From assembly GCF_014805685.1 (NCBI RefSeq), contig NC_060907.1, positions 5,477,992-5,541,991 of the forward strand: DNA of 64,000 nt. Reading direction: 5' to 3'. The position numbers and the translations under genes are program-made. Position 1 is the stretch's first letter, and each line of letters opens with the position of its first letter. Source of the stretch: Silurus meridionalis (taxonomy: Eukaryota; Chordata; Actinopteri; Siluriformes; Siluridae). Below are positions 34,125 to 46,080 of the stretch, one piece after another. Under the pieces are notes generated by a model. It did not search any database. It was not told the DNA's origin and was given only the letters and a program-made list of their open reading frames with translations.

Positions 34125-34420
34125 GACCCATATGTGGTTTTTCCCTGAACTATTTCCATAAATTTGGAGGTAGATGGTTATCTTCATGCTCTCTAGCATT
34201 ACATCTTTGGAACTAAAAGGCCCAAATCCTGTTCCGGCATGCCGATGATCCTGTGCACTTCAGCTCCATGAAGACATAATTGTTGTTGTTAAGGTTGGAG
34301 AGGAAGAACGTGAAGACCCCTGACCTCCTCAAAACATTTGGTAAAAACTGGAACTAGATCCTTCTCATTCAACATCTGTGACTGCTCTCATTGATGCTCT
34401 TGTAGGTGTATGATCACATA
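34125..34420 (-). mobile_element. Non-autonomous Tc1/mariner-type element, inverted relic
   Basis: GACCCATATGTGGTTTTTCC and CCCAAATCCTGTTCCGGCAT are the reverse complement of the family's 3' half. Confidence 0.5.
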
Positions 34421-34544
34421 TTTCCACAATTACAGTCCTACACATCTACAAATCTAATTAAGAAGCCTTTCTAGAAGACTGGAGCTCATTACACCAGGAA
34501 AAGGAGAATTAAATCTAAACTATAACATATACAGAATACATACA

Positions 34545-35015
34545 TTATACAGACAAAGGTATATGGAGATTTGTATCCCATTCTACATTTAGTGCGTATT
34601 TTTTGTTAAAAGCTCCACTCTTCTGGGAAGATGTTCCCCTAGATTTTGTGGAGATTTGTGTGAGATTTCATTCAGCCACAAGGATGTTAGTAAAGTCAGG
34701 TACTGATGTCGGTGAGGTGAGGAGGCCTGGGGTCACATTCATTGTTCAATAGAGTTGGAACTGTATAGCAGGAGATCTGCCAGATTTTCCAACTTGTATA
34801 ACGCATATCTTCATGGACCTGGCTTTGTGCACATTGGCGTCATGCTGGAACAGGTTTGGGTCTACTATTTCACGTGAAGGAAAATTTCATCCAGTGCTAC
34901 TGCATTCAAAAAATGTCTTGTACAATTGCATGCCTCCAGCATTGTGTACCAGTTTGGGAAGAACCACATGCTGGAAAAGTCGGTTGTCCCAATACTTTTG
35001 GCAATAGTGTGCATA
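34545..35015 (+). mobile_element. Non-autonomous Tc1/mariner-type element, nearly full copy
   Basis: Starts near ACAGACAAAGGTATATGGAG and ends near CCCAATACTTTTGGCAATAG, with the full body between. Confidence 0.65.
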
Positions 35016-35621
35016 TACATAGATACAAATGATGTACAAAAAGAGGGGTTTTCAGTTTTACTGGTTTAGAGCACAGATATAATTCCAGCCTATAGGAGGA
35101 ACTTGATTGTGGACTGGCTCTTTTGTCAATCAGACTGAAGATCATTGATCTAAAATATTTATAATACTAACAAGATGAACACTTTTATAGCAAAATATGG
35201 AAAAACAAATTTAATACTATAAAATATATGTGGGTTTTATATTATTTTTGTATATTTAAATGAGACAAGAAAGACAAAAAAGGAACGCTGGCGTCTCTTG
35301 CCTCATGATGAATGCTGAGGCTCAACAGGGAACATGATATCTCTTATATCATGTTCCCAACAACAAGAGACTTTCAGAACCTGATTTTGATGCGTAATGC
35401 ATAGAAGCAACCTGAATCATGGTCTTCAATGGCCAGTTCTATTATGATCACTGTTTGCTTGGTGCTGACTTTTTTTTTTTTTTGCTGTCCACCAGATGAA
35501 AGAACATAGAACAATATGTGAGTAAATAGTGCACTAAAAAACACCAGATCCCGAAATGAAATGTGACAATAATAATAATAATAATAATATATGATAATAA
35601 TATATACTGTATATATATATA

Positions 35622-37171
35622 CAGGGAGTGCAGAATTATTAGGCAAATGAGTATTTTGACCACATCATCCTCGTTATGCATGTTGTCTTACTCAAGCTGT
35701 ATAGGCTGGAAAGCCTACTACCAATTAAGCATATTAGGTGATGTGCATCTCTGTAATGAGAAGGGGTGTGGTCTAATGACATCAACACCCTATATCAGGT
35801 GTGCATAATTATTAGGCAACTTCCTTTCCTTTGGCAAAATGGGTCAAAAGAAGGACTTGACAGGCTCAGAAAAGTCAAAAATAGTGAGATATATTGCAGA
35901 GGGATGCAGCAGTCTTAAAATAGCCAAGCTTCTGAAGCGTGATCATCGAACAATCAAGCGTTTCATTCAAAATAGTCGACAGGGTCGCAAGAAGCGTGTG
36001 GAAAAACCAAGGCGCAAAATAACTGCCCGTGAACTGAGAAAAGTCAAGCGTGCAGCTGCCAAGATGCCACTTGCCACCAGTTTGGCCATATTTCAGAGCT
36101 GCAACATCACTGAGTGCCCAAAAGCACAAGGTGTGCAATACTCAGAGACATGGCCAAGGTAAGAAAGGCAGAAAGTCGACCACCACTGAACAAGACACAC
36201 AAGCTGAAACGTCAAGACTGGGCCAAGAAATATCTCAAGACTGATTTTTCTAAGGTTTTATGGACTGATGAAATGAGAGTGAGTCTTGATGGGCCAGATG
36301 GATGGGCCCGTGGCTGGATTGGTAAAGGGCAGAGAGCTCCAGTCCGACTCAGACGCCAGCAAGGTGGAGGTGGAGTACTGGTTTGGGCTGGTATCATCAA
36401 AGATGAGCTTGTGGGGCCTTTTCGGGTTGAGGATGGAGTCAAGCTGAACTCCCAGTCCTACTGCCAGTTTCTGGAAGACACCTTCTTCAAGCAGTGGTAC
36501 AGGAAGAAGTCTGCATCCTTCAAGAAAAACATGATTTTCATGCAGGACAATGCTCCATCACACACGCCCAAGTACTCCACAGCGTGGCTGGCAAGAAAGG
36601 GTATAAAAGAAGAAAATCTAATGATATGGCCTCCTTGTTCACCTGATCTGAACCCCATTGAGAACCTGTGGTCCATCATCAAATGTGCGATTTACAAGGA
36701 GGAAAACAGTACACCTCTCTGAACAGTGTCTGGGAGGCTGTGGTTGCTGCTGCACGCAATGTTGATGGTGAACAGATCAAAACACTGACAGAATCCATGG
36801 ATGGCAGGCTTTTGAGTGTCCTTGCAAAGAAAGGTGGCTATATTGGTCACTGATTTGTTTTTGTTTGGTTTTGAATGTCAGAAATGTATATTTGTGAATG
36901 TTGAGATGTTATATTGGTTTCACTGGTAAAATAAATAATTGAAATGGGTATGAATTTGTTTTTGTTAAGTTGCCTAATAATTATGCACAGTAATAGTCAC
37001 CTGCACACACAGATATCCCCTAAAATAGCTAAAACTAAAACTACTTCCAAAAATATTCAGCTTTGATATTAATGAGTTTTTGTGTTCATTGAGAACATGG
37101 TTGTTGTTCAAATTAAATCCTCAAATAAAATTAATCCTCAAAAATACAACTTGCCTAATAATTCTGCACTC

Positions 37172-37174
<3 letters not shown>
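35622..37174 (+). mobile_element. Tc1-like transposon of DD37E type, almost complete
   Basis: 1.55 kb. Inverted ends: left CAGGGAGTGCAGAATTATTA, right (reversed) CAGGAGTGCAGAATTATTAG, differing by one G, with a TA on each side for the target duplication. Transposase reading runs in three overlapping frames: 35839-36162 (paired-type helix-turn-helix, MGQKKDLTGSEKSKIVRYIA), 36114-36722 (catalytic) and 36668-36853 (C-terminus ending GGYIGH). Catalytic residues: Asp in VLWTDEMRVSL, Asp in IFMQDNAPSHT, Glu in DLNPIENLW; between the last two I count 37 residues. Two single-step frameshifts (near 36115-36130 and near 36700) are the only clear lesions, so the copy is young but inactive. A DD37E group of Tc1-like elements with patchy spread in vertebrates is known; which subgroup this is needs a search. 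Confidence 0.85.

Positions 37175-37240
<66 letters not shown>
37175..37240. repeat. (TA)n microsatellite at the transposon's right end
   Basis: About 33 TA units directly beside the DD37E element; a shorter TA run lies at its left end. Confidence 0.95.
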
Positions 37241-37243
<3 letters not shown>

Positions 37244-37244
37244 C

Positions 37245-38500
37245 GACACAGTAAATAATCACAGTCTCACATTGAAGCATCAGCAAAAAAATTATAATCT
37301 AACATGTTAGAATGGCAAAAAGTACATCGAAATATATATATTTTGTATTTCCATTATCATTAAAAAATTTACAAAAAATTCTTAATAAAAGCATAGTAAT
37401 ACATTTGTAATTGAAATTAGTAATAAATAAATAAATGCATTTCTTTATTTTTATATTTGTTATATAGAATTCAGTATCTTGAATAATTAAAAAATTAAGA
37501 ATGCAAAAAAGAAAGAAAACAAGAAAGGGAAAACAACAGCATGAGTAGTGTGAGTAAGTAGGAACTAAAAAAAAAAAAAGAAAGTATAGAGATTTAAATT
37601 TTGAGGATTATTCCAACCCACCAAACCCTCACCCCCAGTACACAAAACTCATGCACTCAAAAGGTACACATTTTTTTTCTGGACTCTGAAACGAATAAAA
37701 AAGAACTAAAAATGACTCTTAAAATACTAAGGCTTGTGGTAATATAATACAAAAACTTAATGTAAAATGCTAAATATAAATCACATAACCAGCGACAATA
37801 TATACATTCAATTTTTTTATCAATCATTTTTCCCCCTAAATCGTGTTCCATGGGAAGGTCATGAGGTTAAAACCGATTGTTCGACATGCTGTTTGTTGTA
37901 AACTCAGGTAAACTCAGACACTGAAAGGTTTGTTACAATTGAGGATGATGTGTATATATTTTTAGGTCGTGGCACTCAGTATTCCATTGTACATTATAAT
38001 CTTTCAGCTTCTGACATAATGTAACGTCTGCGTGTTTATGGTTTATATCTAAAGTGCATTTCATGAGGTCCTGAATCGTTTTCAGCAATAACATAATGCT
38101 GTGAGATTGAAATATTTTTCATGTTGCAACTGTGTACAGATGAATCCTCCATGAATATGATATCGGATCCAGATTCTCGTGCTGTTTGTAGGGAGGAACT
38201 GAGGCATTTTTTAAAACAGTGGTTTTCAATGGGGTTTGTGAATCATCAGGGTTTTTTTTTCATTCCATTCATTTGTTGGTTTGCAACAAAACATGACATG
38301 AACCACAATATTATCAAAGCTATTATATGTATTATTGAGTTCTTTTGATCGGCTGTAATATTGTGTAGTTCCTCCCTGTACCACCAAAAACAGCTCTGAC
38401 TTGTCAAAGCCTGGATGTAAGCAGCAGATACTTTAAGTTCTGTAGGAAGTGTAGCCTTCATGGCTCGGACTTGTTTGTCCTGCACCTTCTTGTTTAAATC
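37245..38500. other. Intergenic AT-rich sequence
   Basis: Poly-A-rich and unique-looking; no gene or repeat family recognised. Confidence 0.5.
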
Positions 38501-38529
38501 CTCCACGGTCTAGTTCTGATTCCCAGTTT

Positions 38530-38860
38530 AGGAGATTGGGGTGGTGTATGAGGTGGTATCGAAAGGTTTTAAGACTTGCTCTGTTTACAAGAAAGTACTT
38601 TATATATCTACGTTTACACACAATCATCTTCAAAATAGTCCCCATGCACAGTAATGCAGCGCTCCTAGACTTTCTACCACTTCTGCAGTGTGTCCTGGAG
38701 GCCTTCTTTTTAAAACGTGTCCAATTTGAGCTGGATCTCCATAATGGTGTCAAAATGGTGACCTTTAAACCAGATCTTCATCTTCGGGAAGAGGGTGAAG
38801 TCCGCAGGAGACAAATCTGGTCGGGTGGGTGTGGAATCGTGTTGTTTCTGTGGAGAAACT
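38530..38860 (-). mobile_element. Mariner-like transposase C-terminal relic
   Basis: A decayed minus-strand frame gives QDTLQKW...ERCITVHGDYFEDD, which matches the C-terminal pattern of vertebrate mariner transposases. Several stops. The plus strand then runs straight into a Tc1 relic at 38870. Confidence 0.5.
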
Positions 38861-38869
38861 CAGAATTTG

Positions 38870-39075
38870 CTGAACGTTTGTAGAAACTAAGTGTCCGAAT
38901 GTTGAGAGTGTGTCATGCTGTTCCTCATGCTAAGGGAGGACTTTTCAATTATAATAAAGTGGAACATCTGGACATTTATAGATTTGTTTGGCCAAATCAT
39001 CTCAGAAACATCATAGAATCAGATAAAAACCATAAAATTTTAGGTGTTTCCACACTTTTTTGCAGGCGGTGTTGT
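38870..39075 (+). mobile_element. Tc1-like 3' end relic
   Basis: Shares GGAACATCTGGACATTTATAG and TTTCCACACTTTTTTGCAG with 17640-18035. Confidence 0.55.
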
Positions 39076-39554
39076 ATATAAACATTAATTGATAAATAAT
39101 TGATTTTTTTTTTTGTTCTAAATCATATTCAGGCCTTTTATTACTTCTATCCGTCTCCCACAAACATTTCATTTCTTACTTCAAATACTTTTCAATTCTT
39201 AAATCCGTGAGGAAATCAATCAGTAAAAACCGAGTATCTATTTCAGACGTGTCTCACAAAAATAATAAACTAACTACTAATAACCTGGACCAACCGTATA
39301 GCTTTGTATATAAAGTTTGTCTGCATGCATCGCTTCATTAGCTCTGGTAGAGGTGGAGGAAACCACTTTCCCTCAAACTGCTGAGTCACTGACTGCCTTC
39401 AAATAAACAAGACAGACCTCCTCTTCACCCAAGCAACATGCAAAAACCCTGCTTTACAAACCTCTGGAAGGTGCTCTGAAAGGGTGTCGGCTAAACGCGA
39501 AAGTTTCTATGTGTGTCTTTTAACCAATTTTTCTTTAAATAACAAATAAATTTA

Positions 39555-40300
39555 TAGACTATAAGGTTTGTAGACACCTGACCATAAGATTGCAATGTGC
39601 TGTTTTTTTAACCTCTGAACTTAAACAAGTCTCCATTTGCTCTTATAATCAACTCCACTCTTCTGGTAAGATGTTCCACTAGATTTTGTGGAGATTTCTG
39701 TGAGATTTTATTCAAAAACAAGTGAGTTAGTAGAGTCAGGTACCGACGGAGGTGAGGTGAGGAGGCCTGGGATGCGGTCAGTGTGAAAAATTTGTCCAGA
39801 TCTTCATGAAGCTGGTTTTGTGCGTAAGGGCATTGTCATGCAGGAGCAGGTTTGGGTCTTGTAGTTCAAGCGAAAGGGAAAATTAGAGGTCGACCGATTA
39901 ATCGGCACCGATAGTTGATTGCTAAAAGTATTGCTGGGTTGCTGCACAGAGACCGCAATATTATATTTATTACTTATAATTTATTCATGGAATTATATTT
40001 ATTACTAACTATATACATTTTTATTTCCTTTTCATGATTCAGATCTATTTAAAAAATATATATTTTTGTAATAAGATCAGAGCTACTTTACATGGAGTTT
40101 TATGCTTTTTTAAAAATTCAGTTTCCAGTTGATTAATTAGTTATCGGCAAATACGATATCCAACTCAGCTCAACCTCCAGCAACTGCAACCAAAGACGTC
40201 CTGTACAATTGTGTGCCTCCGTGTTGATAACAGTTTCTGGAAGAAGCACAGGCCAGGTGTCCAAATTTGCAAACATTTTTTTTGGTGTTTGGATATGAAA
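39555..40300 (+). mobile_element. Non-autonomous Tc1/mariner-type element split by an insertion
   Basis: The body runs to about 39890 (..TTCAAGCGAAAGGGAAAATT) and resumes near 40185 (AACTGCAACCAAAGACGTCC), where other copies are continuous. The break is filled by the hAT-like piece at 39890-40175. Confidence 0.6.
39890..40175. mobile_element. hAT-type MITE nested in the Tc1/mariner element
   Basis: Left end AGAGGTCGACCGATTAATCG is the terminal repeat of a common fish hAT family. The right end is decayed (GATTAATTAGTTATCGGC). No coding potential. Confidence 0.5.
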
Positions 40301-40897
40301 GTTTGAGACAATTCATAAGATTAGGATTAATAAAAAAAACATTTATTAGAAATACTTTACAATCAGTGGAAATTCAGGGGACAGAATAACTCACTGGGAC
40401 AGTTCCACTTGTTTGAATGATGATTGATGAAATGATGATATTAGAGCTGATGTTTTCAGAACTTAATTTACAAAAAAAAAAAAAATCAATAAAATCAACA
40501 AACCAACACAAACAACATTCATTTTAAATTCCACATGATTGTATTTGATGATTACACAGAACATACACAAGCACAGAGGAGACACTGGTGTTAATGTACC
40601 TTAAATGTGAATTTTATCAATACGTTTATCTTCTTTAACACACTTTTAAAGATCACCAATTAAACACGCATCTCTTTATCTTTAGCCGCTACTTGTTTGG
40701 CGAGGTATGAAATAAATGTCTTTCTTGTCCCTTTGCGAGAAGTTAAAGCCTTCTTTTTTAGCAGAGTAAAGAAAAACATGATCTGATGACGATGGCGACA
40801 CAGATGTGATCTACAGTGATTTACTTTTTTTATTCCCTGGATAAGTACCTGGATCATCACCGTCTCAGAGTGGAGTGTTTTCCTCTCTTGAAACACG

Positions 40898-41329
40898 TTA
40901 CACATACTGCCCTCTGGATTTGAGTTCAGGACACAGTTTGGCCTCGAGATCTTCCATCTTTATGGATTCGACATCTTTGCCGCTGGTCAGGCTGGCGGCG
41001 CGGGTGATCTTGGTAAGGGTTTCCTCAAAAGGTGGCGGAAGGTAGACCATGAGGAAAACGCCGTCAGACGTGTCCGAGCTGGTGCTGTTCAGGCGCTCGG
41101 CGTTGGCCGTGAGCGAGGCGAGGATCTCGGCGCCGCCGTCCGCATCCTGAAGGTCCAGAGCGATGATGTTGGCCAAACCGAGCTTGTTGCGTGAGCTGCA
41201 CCTCTGGTAGACAACGAAGGCTGTCAGACAGAAGATGAAGAGCAAGACCAACGGTAGCACAACGTAGAGGACAAGCTCAGTCTTCGCATCCTGGTCACTT
41301 AAAAGCTCGTTCCACTGGTAACCCTGCAT
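40898..41329 (-). CDS. Single-pass membrane protein, last exon, family not recognised
   Basis: A minus-strand frame of 143 residues in distinctly GC-richer sequence (CpG-containing codons) than its AT-rich surroundings, which supports coding. Layout: about 18 residues outside, TM at 19-41 (VLYVVLPLVLLFIFCLTAFVV), a basic stop-transfer segment (YQRCSSRNK), and a 100-residue tail with LPPPFEETLTKITR and the C-terminus SRGQYV. The PPPFEE run resembles the PPxY-type motifs of small integral membrane proteins. The first codon may be a true ATG or, because TTCCATGCAG reads as a splice acceptor, this may be a terminal exon starting with GGT; I favour the latter. 5' exons were not found. No function can be assigned. 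Confidence 0.6.
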   Translation of the reverse strand: MQGYQWNELLSDQDAKTELVLYVVLPLVLLFIFCLTAFVVYQRCSSRNKLGLANIIALDLQDADGGAEILASLTANAERLNSTSSDTSDGVFLMVYLPPPFEETLTKITRAASLTSGKDVESIKMEDLEAKLCPELKSRGQYV

Positions 41330-41364
41330 GGAAGGATATAAAGAGTTATTGATTTGGAGTGGTG

Positions 41365-41715
41365 CATCGATTCAATTCTATTTTTAGAGCACTTTTAGGA
41401 TGTATGTATTAGGATGTATGTATTTAGAAGTTCCTTATAATTGTAAGTTGATCCCTAATGAGTGATCCAGTGGCGACTGTTTTGAGGACAAACTCCCTGA
41501 GGAAGCAACCTTGAGAGGAACAAGACTCAAAAGGGAACTTTGTCCTCAACACTGAATGTCCATTCATTGCAGTTCCATCATTGTTATGGTGCCTAAAAGC
41601 AACCTACAGTCCTGAGCCATTGTAGCAGACTAATAATAATAATTCCAGTCTCAAAGTTCTGAAGGTTGCTCAGTAACTTCATGAATCTTTAGGCTGTTGA
41701 TGTGGAACCAAAATG
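41365..41715 (-). repeat. Dispersed 'GCTGCTTTGAGACAATG' family, copy without its end
   Basis: Body phrases CAGTGGCGACTGTTTTGAGG, ACCTTGAGAGGAACAAGACT and CATTCATTGCAGTTCCATCA. Confidence 0.55.
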
Positions 41716-41719
41716 GTCA

Positions 41720-42335
41720 AGTTTTATCATTAGGAATCAGAATCTTTGGCCAAGTGACCATACAAGGAATTAGTTTGGGGTTTAGAGCAAACACATGGCA
41801 CATTTACACATCTGGGCCCTGCACAGCAACACTGGACTCAACAGGACATGATTACACTTAACACAACCAGAACCAAGCATAGAAATCAGTAATCATTGAT
41901 TTGAAACAGAAAGTGAGATTATAAATCACTGATTTCCCAGAATTAGTGCACATGTGTATGATACTGTACAAGTCTAGTATAGATTAAGATTCTGGTGGTT
42001 TAGAAAACTGTTTTGAAATCCCCAGTGTGTATCACCTGGCAGAGGCAAAGAGTCTGAACAGACTACGAGTTCCTCACGATTCTGATAATAGTCTTAATTT
42101 CTCAGTGTAAAGAAATCTATAAAGAGTGTACTACAAAAATCTTTTGCAGGAGCTCCCTGTAAAGAACAGAACAAAGGAGGACACATGAAAGTCAAGTACC
42201 TGAATTTACAGCATATCTAACATCTGGCACCGATTTCTGCACAAATCAGAAAATCTTTGAAGCCCCCAAAATACGATATCGTTTTAGTGCACGTTACAGC
42301 ATGAATACGGAATCTACAGTAAGATTACAAGATTA
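41720..42335. other. Non-coding sequence, nothing recognised
   Basis: Unique-looking; may be an intron of the minus-strand gene ending at 40898. Confidence 0.45.
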
Positions 42336-42339
42336 AAGC

Positions 42340-42690
42340 TGTGAGAATGAGAATGCATGCTAAATATTTAAGAGAATAAAGTTGAAAGTTTTCCAGAATA
42401 TTGTCGATATATTTTAAGAATAAATGGAAAATTATGAGAATCAAATAAGAAATATTTTGAGAATAGAGTCAAAATATTTTAATTAACTCACAATTAGAAG
42501 TGTTGAAATATTTTGAGAATAAACTAAAAATTATGAGAAAAAATTGAAATATTATGAGAATAAACTAAAAATTACTTCAATTCGTAAAATTTTAAATTAT
42601 TTTGAGAGACAAATCGAAATATTTTAAGAGAAAACTCTAAATATTTTGAGAAGAAAGTCGTAATTTTTGAGAAAAATCTCTATTTTCTCA
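42340..42690. repeat. Decayed AT-rich tandem repeat
   Basis: A motif close to ATTTTGAGAATAAACTGAAA recurs about every 22-40 bases for 350 bases. Confidence 0.65.
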
Positions 42691-42774
42691 ATGTTTTTTT
42701 TCATGTTTTGCTGTTTTGTATAAAATGGATGTGAAGGATCTGGTAAAATTTTGCTTTGGGTTCAGATTTAGCAA

Positions 42775-43130
42775 TAAGGGAAGTTTATTTCTATTCCGCT
42801 TTTCACAACAGACATTGTCTCAAAGCAGCTTTAGAAATAAAAAGTTAAGGTGAACGAACTGTGTTTATCCCTGATGAGCAGCCATGGTGACTGTGGCAAG
42901 AAAAAACTCCCTTAGATATTATGAGGAAGAAACCTTGAGAGGAACCAGACATCAAGAGTGTGATTATAGTCTTTAAACAATACAGAACACTGGAGAGTGA
43001 GAACTAACATGAGCACTGGAATGTAAGATTATAAGTAATAATCTTTCTTTAGTCTTTTACAGTCATTTGAGGTTATGGAACCAGGAGCTACTGAGCAACT
43101 CATAAAATAGCTCAATCAGTAAACAGACAC
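42775..43130 (-). repeat. Dispersed 'GCTGCTTTGAGACAATG' family copy
   Basis: Starts TTTATTTCTATTCCGCTTTT, then ACATTGTCTCAAAGCAGC and GAGGAAGAAACCTTGAGAGG. Confidence 0.65.
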
Positions 43131-43619
43131 TGCAGCGGTTCTGTAGGAAGATTCATTTATTCAGAAGAAAAGGTCAGACAGACATAAAAGCAATAAATAA
43201 ACTAAAATAATATCCCATTCAGTCATTTCTCTTCCAGTCCTCCAGGATTGATCAAGGCATATCTCACTTTGCATGGATGTTAATCAGATAATGCTGCTTT
43301 TCAGCTTGATTAGACTCTAATCCTTTAAAATCTGTCTGGTTAACTCATCTCAGTCAGATGACCTTTCTTTTTTGACCCCAAATGAAAAACATTATATAGG
43401 AAAAGGAGTTCAATTGGGATTTTTTTTATACCAGTACAAACGTTTAAGACCAAGAAGAAGAGCATGAGATTTCATAAATATTAATAGTGACCTGTAGGAA
43501 AGCAGGAAATGAACATGAGTACAGAGCTGAGCTGTTGAGGGTAGAAAGTCTTTGGTGGTTTCAGAGTGGCTCTCTGGCACAACCTACTGGTCAGTAAACC
43601 AAAACTGCAGCTGAGCAGG

Positions 43620-43935
43620 TTTATATTTTTATTTGTAAAGCGCTTTTAAAAGTGGACATTGTCTCAAAGCAGCTTTATAGAAATAAACCGGTTATAACTG
43701 TTTGTCCCTAATAAGTAACCCAATGGCGACTGTGGTGAGGAATAACTCCCTAAGACTTTATAAGGAAACCTTAAAAGGAACCAGACTCAAGAAGAAATCA
43801 TTCTCATCCCTGAATGTCCATTTATTACAGTTCCACTATTGATGAGGAATTCAGTTCAATGATTATAAGCACTTAAATGTGGAACTGTGGTCTTGAGCCA
43901 TTGTAGTGTAGACTGTTGATATTAACTCCAGTCCA
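43620..43935 (-). repeat. Dispersed 'GCTGCTTTGAGACAATG' family copy
   Basis: TTTATTTGTAAAGCGCTTTT, ACATTGTCTCAAAGCAGC and ATGGCGACTGTGGTGAGG. Confidence 0.65.
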
Positions 43936-43949
43936 AATTCGGTTTACCA

Positions 43950-44110
43950 AGTAAACATTGGTAGATATACTGTAGATAGCACCTCATCTCACCTACATCA
44001 GTACCTGAATTTACGAACACCTTCATGGCTGAAGGAAATCTCCACAAATCTCCACAAAATCTAGGGGAACAAGAGTGGAGCTCTTTATAAGAGCAAATGA
44101 AGCCCAATTG
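43950..44110 (-). mobile_element. Non-autonomous Tc1/mariner-type element, inverted fragment
   Basis: AATCTCCACAAATCTCCACAA and AAGAGTGGAGCTC reversed. Confidence 0.5.
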
Positions 44111-44159
44111 TAGAATAAGATGTTTAAAAAGAAGCACATTAATTTGGACTGTAATTTTA

Positions 44160-44430
44160 CACTGTTTTTCTCTCCATGAGTGAATGGTTAAAAAACCTCA
44201 ACAATAATGGAACTGTAATAAATGGATATCCAGATGCCACCCAGATGAGGATGGGTTCTCTCTAGAGTCTCGTGACCTTTTAAGGTTTCTTCCTCGTTTT
44301 GTCTGACCACCGTCACCTCTGGCTCACTCATTAGAGATATACATTTCTGAATTTAAAATTTTGATTCTTAATTTGTTCATTTCTGTGAAGCTGCTTGGCT
44401 TCTTTTTATTTTTTTACTGTTTGCACTGGC
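44160..44430 (+). repeat. Dispersed 'GCTGCTTTGAGACAATG' family copy, truncated
   Basis: GATGAGGATGGGTTCTC, TCTGGCTCACTCATTAGAGA and GTGAAGCTGCTTGG. Confidence 0.5.
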
Positions 44431-44744
44431 TGAACCTTCTTGTACTTTTCACCTTTTGATTTTTTTGCAATCAGTATATCCAAAACAAGTGGTCTTTCCT
44501 TATATATCCAAAACAAGTGGTCTTTCCTGCTATAACCAAACAAGTGGTTAAAGGGTGTGAATGAACCCTTTCATTGAAAGTGTGGGAAAGCAGGTGTTTA
44601 CTGTAAGTGCGATAACTCCATGTTGGACTGGCCAAGACCTGGATAGCTACATGCTACTTTTGATACTATTTATTACTTTTTAAAATGAAATAGAGATCGA
44701 TGTAAACTGCTATTTTTATAGTTCTTCAACTTCACAAGCCAGTG

Positions 44745-44855
44745 TACTCTTAGTGGCGGTCCCAAGCCCGGATAAATGAGGAGGGTTGCGCTAGGAAGGG
44801 CATCCAGTGTAAAACATGTGCCAGATTAAATATGCGGATCACGCATATCATAATT
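44745..44855 (+). mobile_element. RTE-like LINE 3' region fragment
   Basis: TAGTGGCGGTCCCAAGCCCG, then GGAAGGGCATCCAGTGTAAA and ATATGCGGATCACG, phrases typical of a fish non-LTR element's 3' end. Confidence 0.45.
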
Positions 44856-45411
44856 TTTATAGTTATTTAAAGATAATGATGTCGGAAGAGGAAAAGACTG
44901 GAAAATAAAAAAAGATATACAAGGGTACAAAAAGATTGTAAATTTACTGTGTTTTTGAGCCCTTCCATGGAACCTGAATTTGTTTCTGCTGAAATAAAGC
45001 TCGATTCTTCGATATCACAACCTTCTACACTTTATCTACTCTTTTTAAATGGCGTTTTAGCTTTGATACTGAATTTGTTGCTTCTGTTTTTACGTCGCAC
45101 GAGGCTGCTTTATGACACGGTCTGTTGTTGAACTGCAATGCAAATCAAATATTATTCCGCATTTCATAAAAAAACCCTTTTTTTATATGTGAAGTGTTTC
45201 CGGACTCTTTAGCACCATGGACAATACCTCGTCTTCCACCTCTGCATATCTCCGGGAAAAAAATAGTCCAGATCTTCTCAGTTTCAAAAAAAGTGGGTTC
45301 ACCTGCTCTCATTAAAATATCAGTTTCCTGCCATATCACATGAAAGCAATTGTCACAAACTGCTACCTCACAGTTCTTATCTCACCCCTGAACCATGCTC
45401 TCTCTCTCTCT

Positions 45412-46080
45412 CCATCCTCTACCACTGCTCGACTTATCCCTCCATCCTCTACCACTGCTCCACTCATCCCTCCATCCTCTACCACTGCTCCACTCATCCT
45501 CCATCCTCTATCACTGCTCCACTCATCCTCCATCCTCTAAAACTGCTCCACTCATCCTCCATCCTCTATTACTGCTCCACTCATCCTCCATCCTCTATTA
45601 CTGCTCCACTTATCCCTCCATCCTCTGAAACTGCTCCACTCATCCCTCCATCCTCTATTACTGCTCCACTCATCCCTCCATCCTCTAAAACTGCTCCTCA
45701 TCCCTCCATCCTCTATCACTGCTCCACTCATCCTCCATCCTCTATCACTGCTCCACTCATCCTCCATCCTCTATTACTGCTCCATTCATCCCTCCATCCT
45801 CTATCACTGCTCCACTCATTCCACCATCCTCTACCACTGCGCCACTTGTCTCTCCATCCTCTATCACTGCTCCACTCATCCCTCCATCCTCTATCACTGC
45901 TCTATTCATTCCTCCATCCTCTATTACTGCTCCATTCATCCCTCCATCCTCTATCACTGCTCCACTCATTCCACCATCCTCTACCACTGCGCCACTTGTC
46001 TCTCCATCCTCTATCACTGCTCTATTCATCCCTTCATCCTCTATCACTGCTCCACTCATCCCTCCATCCTCTACCATCTA
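45412..46080. repeat. Minisatellite, second locus of the 30-bp unit
   Basis: CCATCCTCTATCACTGCTCC units with 30-, 29- and 27-base variants, about 22 copies, the same sequence as the array at 18509-19735. A larger repeat is visible: 45750-45895 and 45896-46040 are nearly the same series of five units. Confidence 0.95.
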
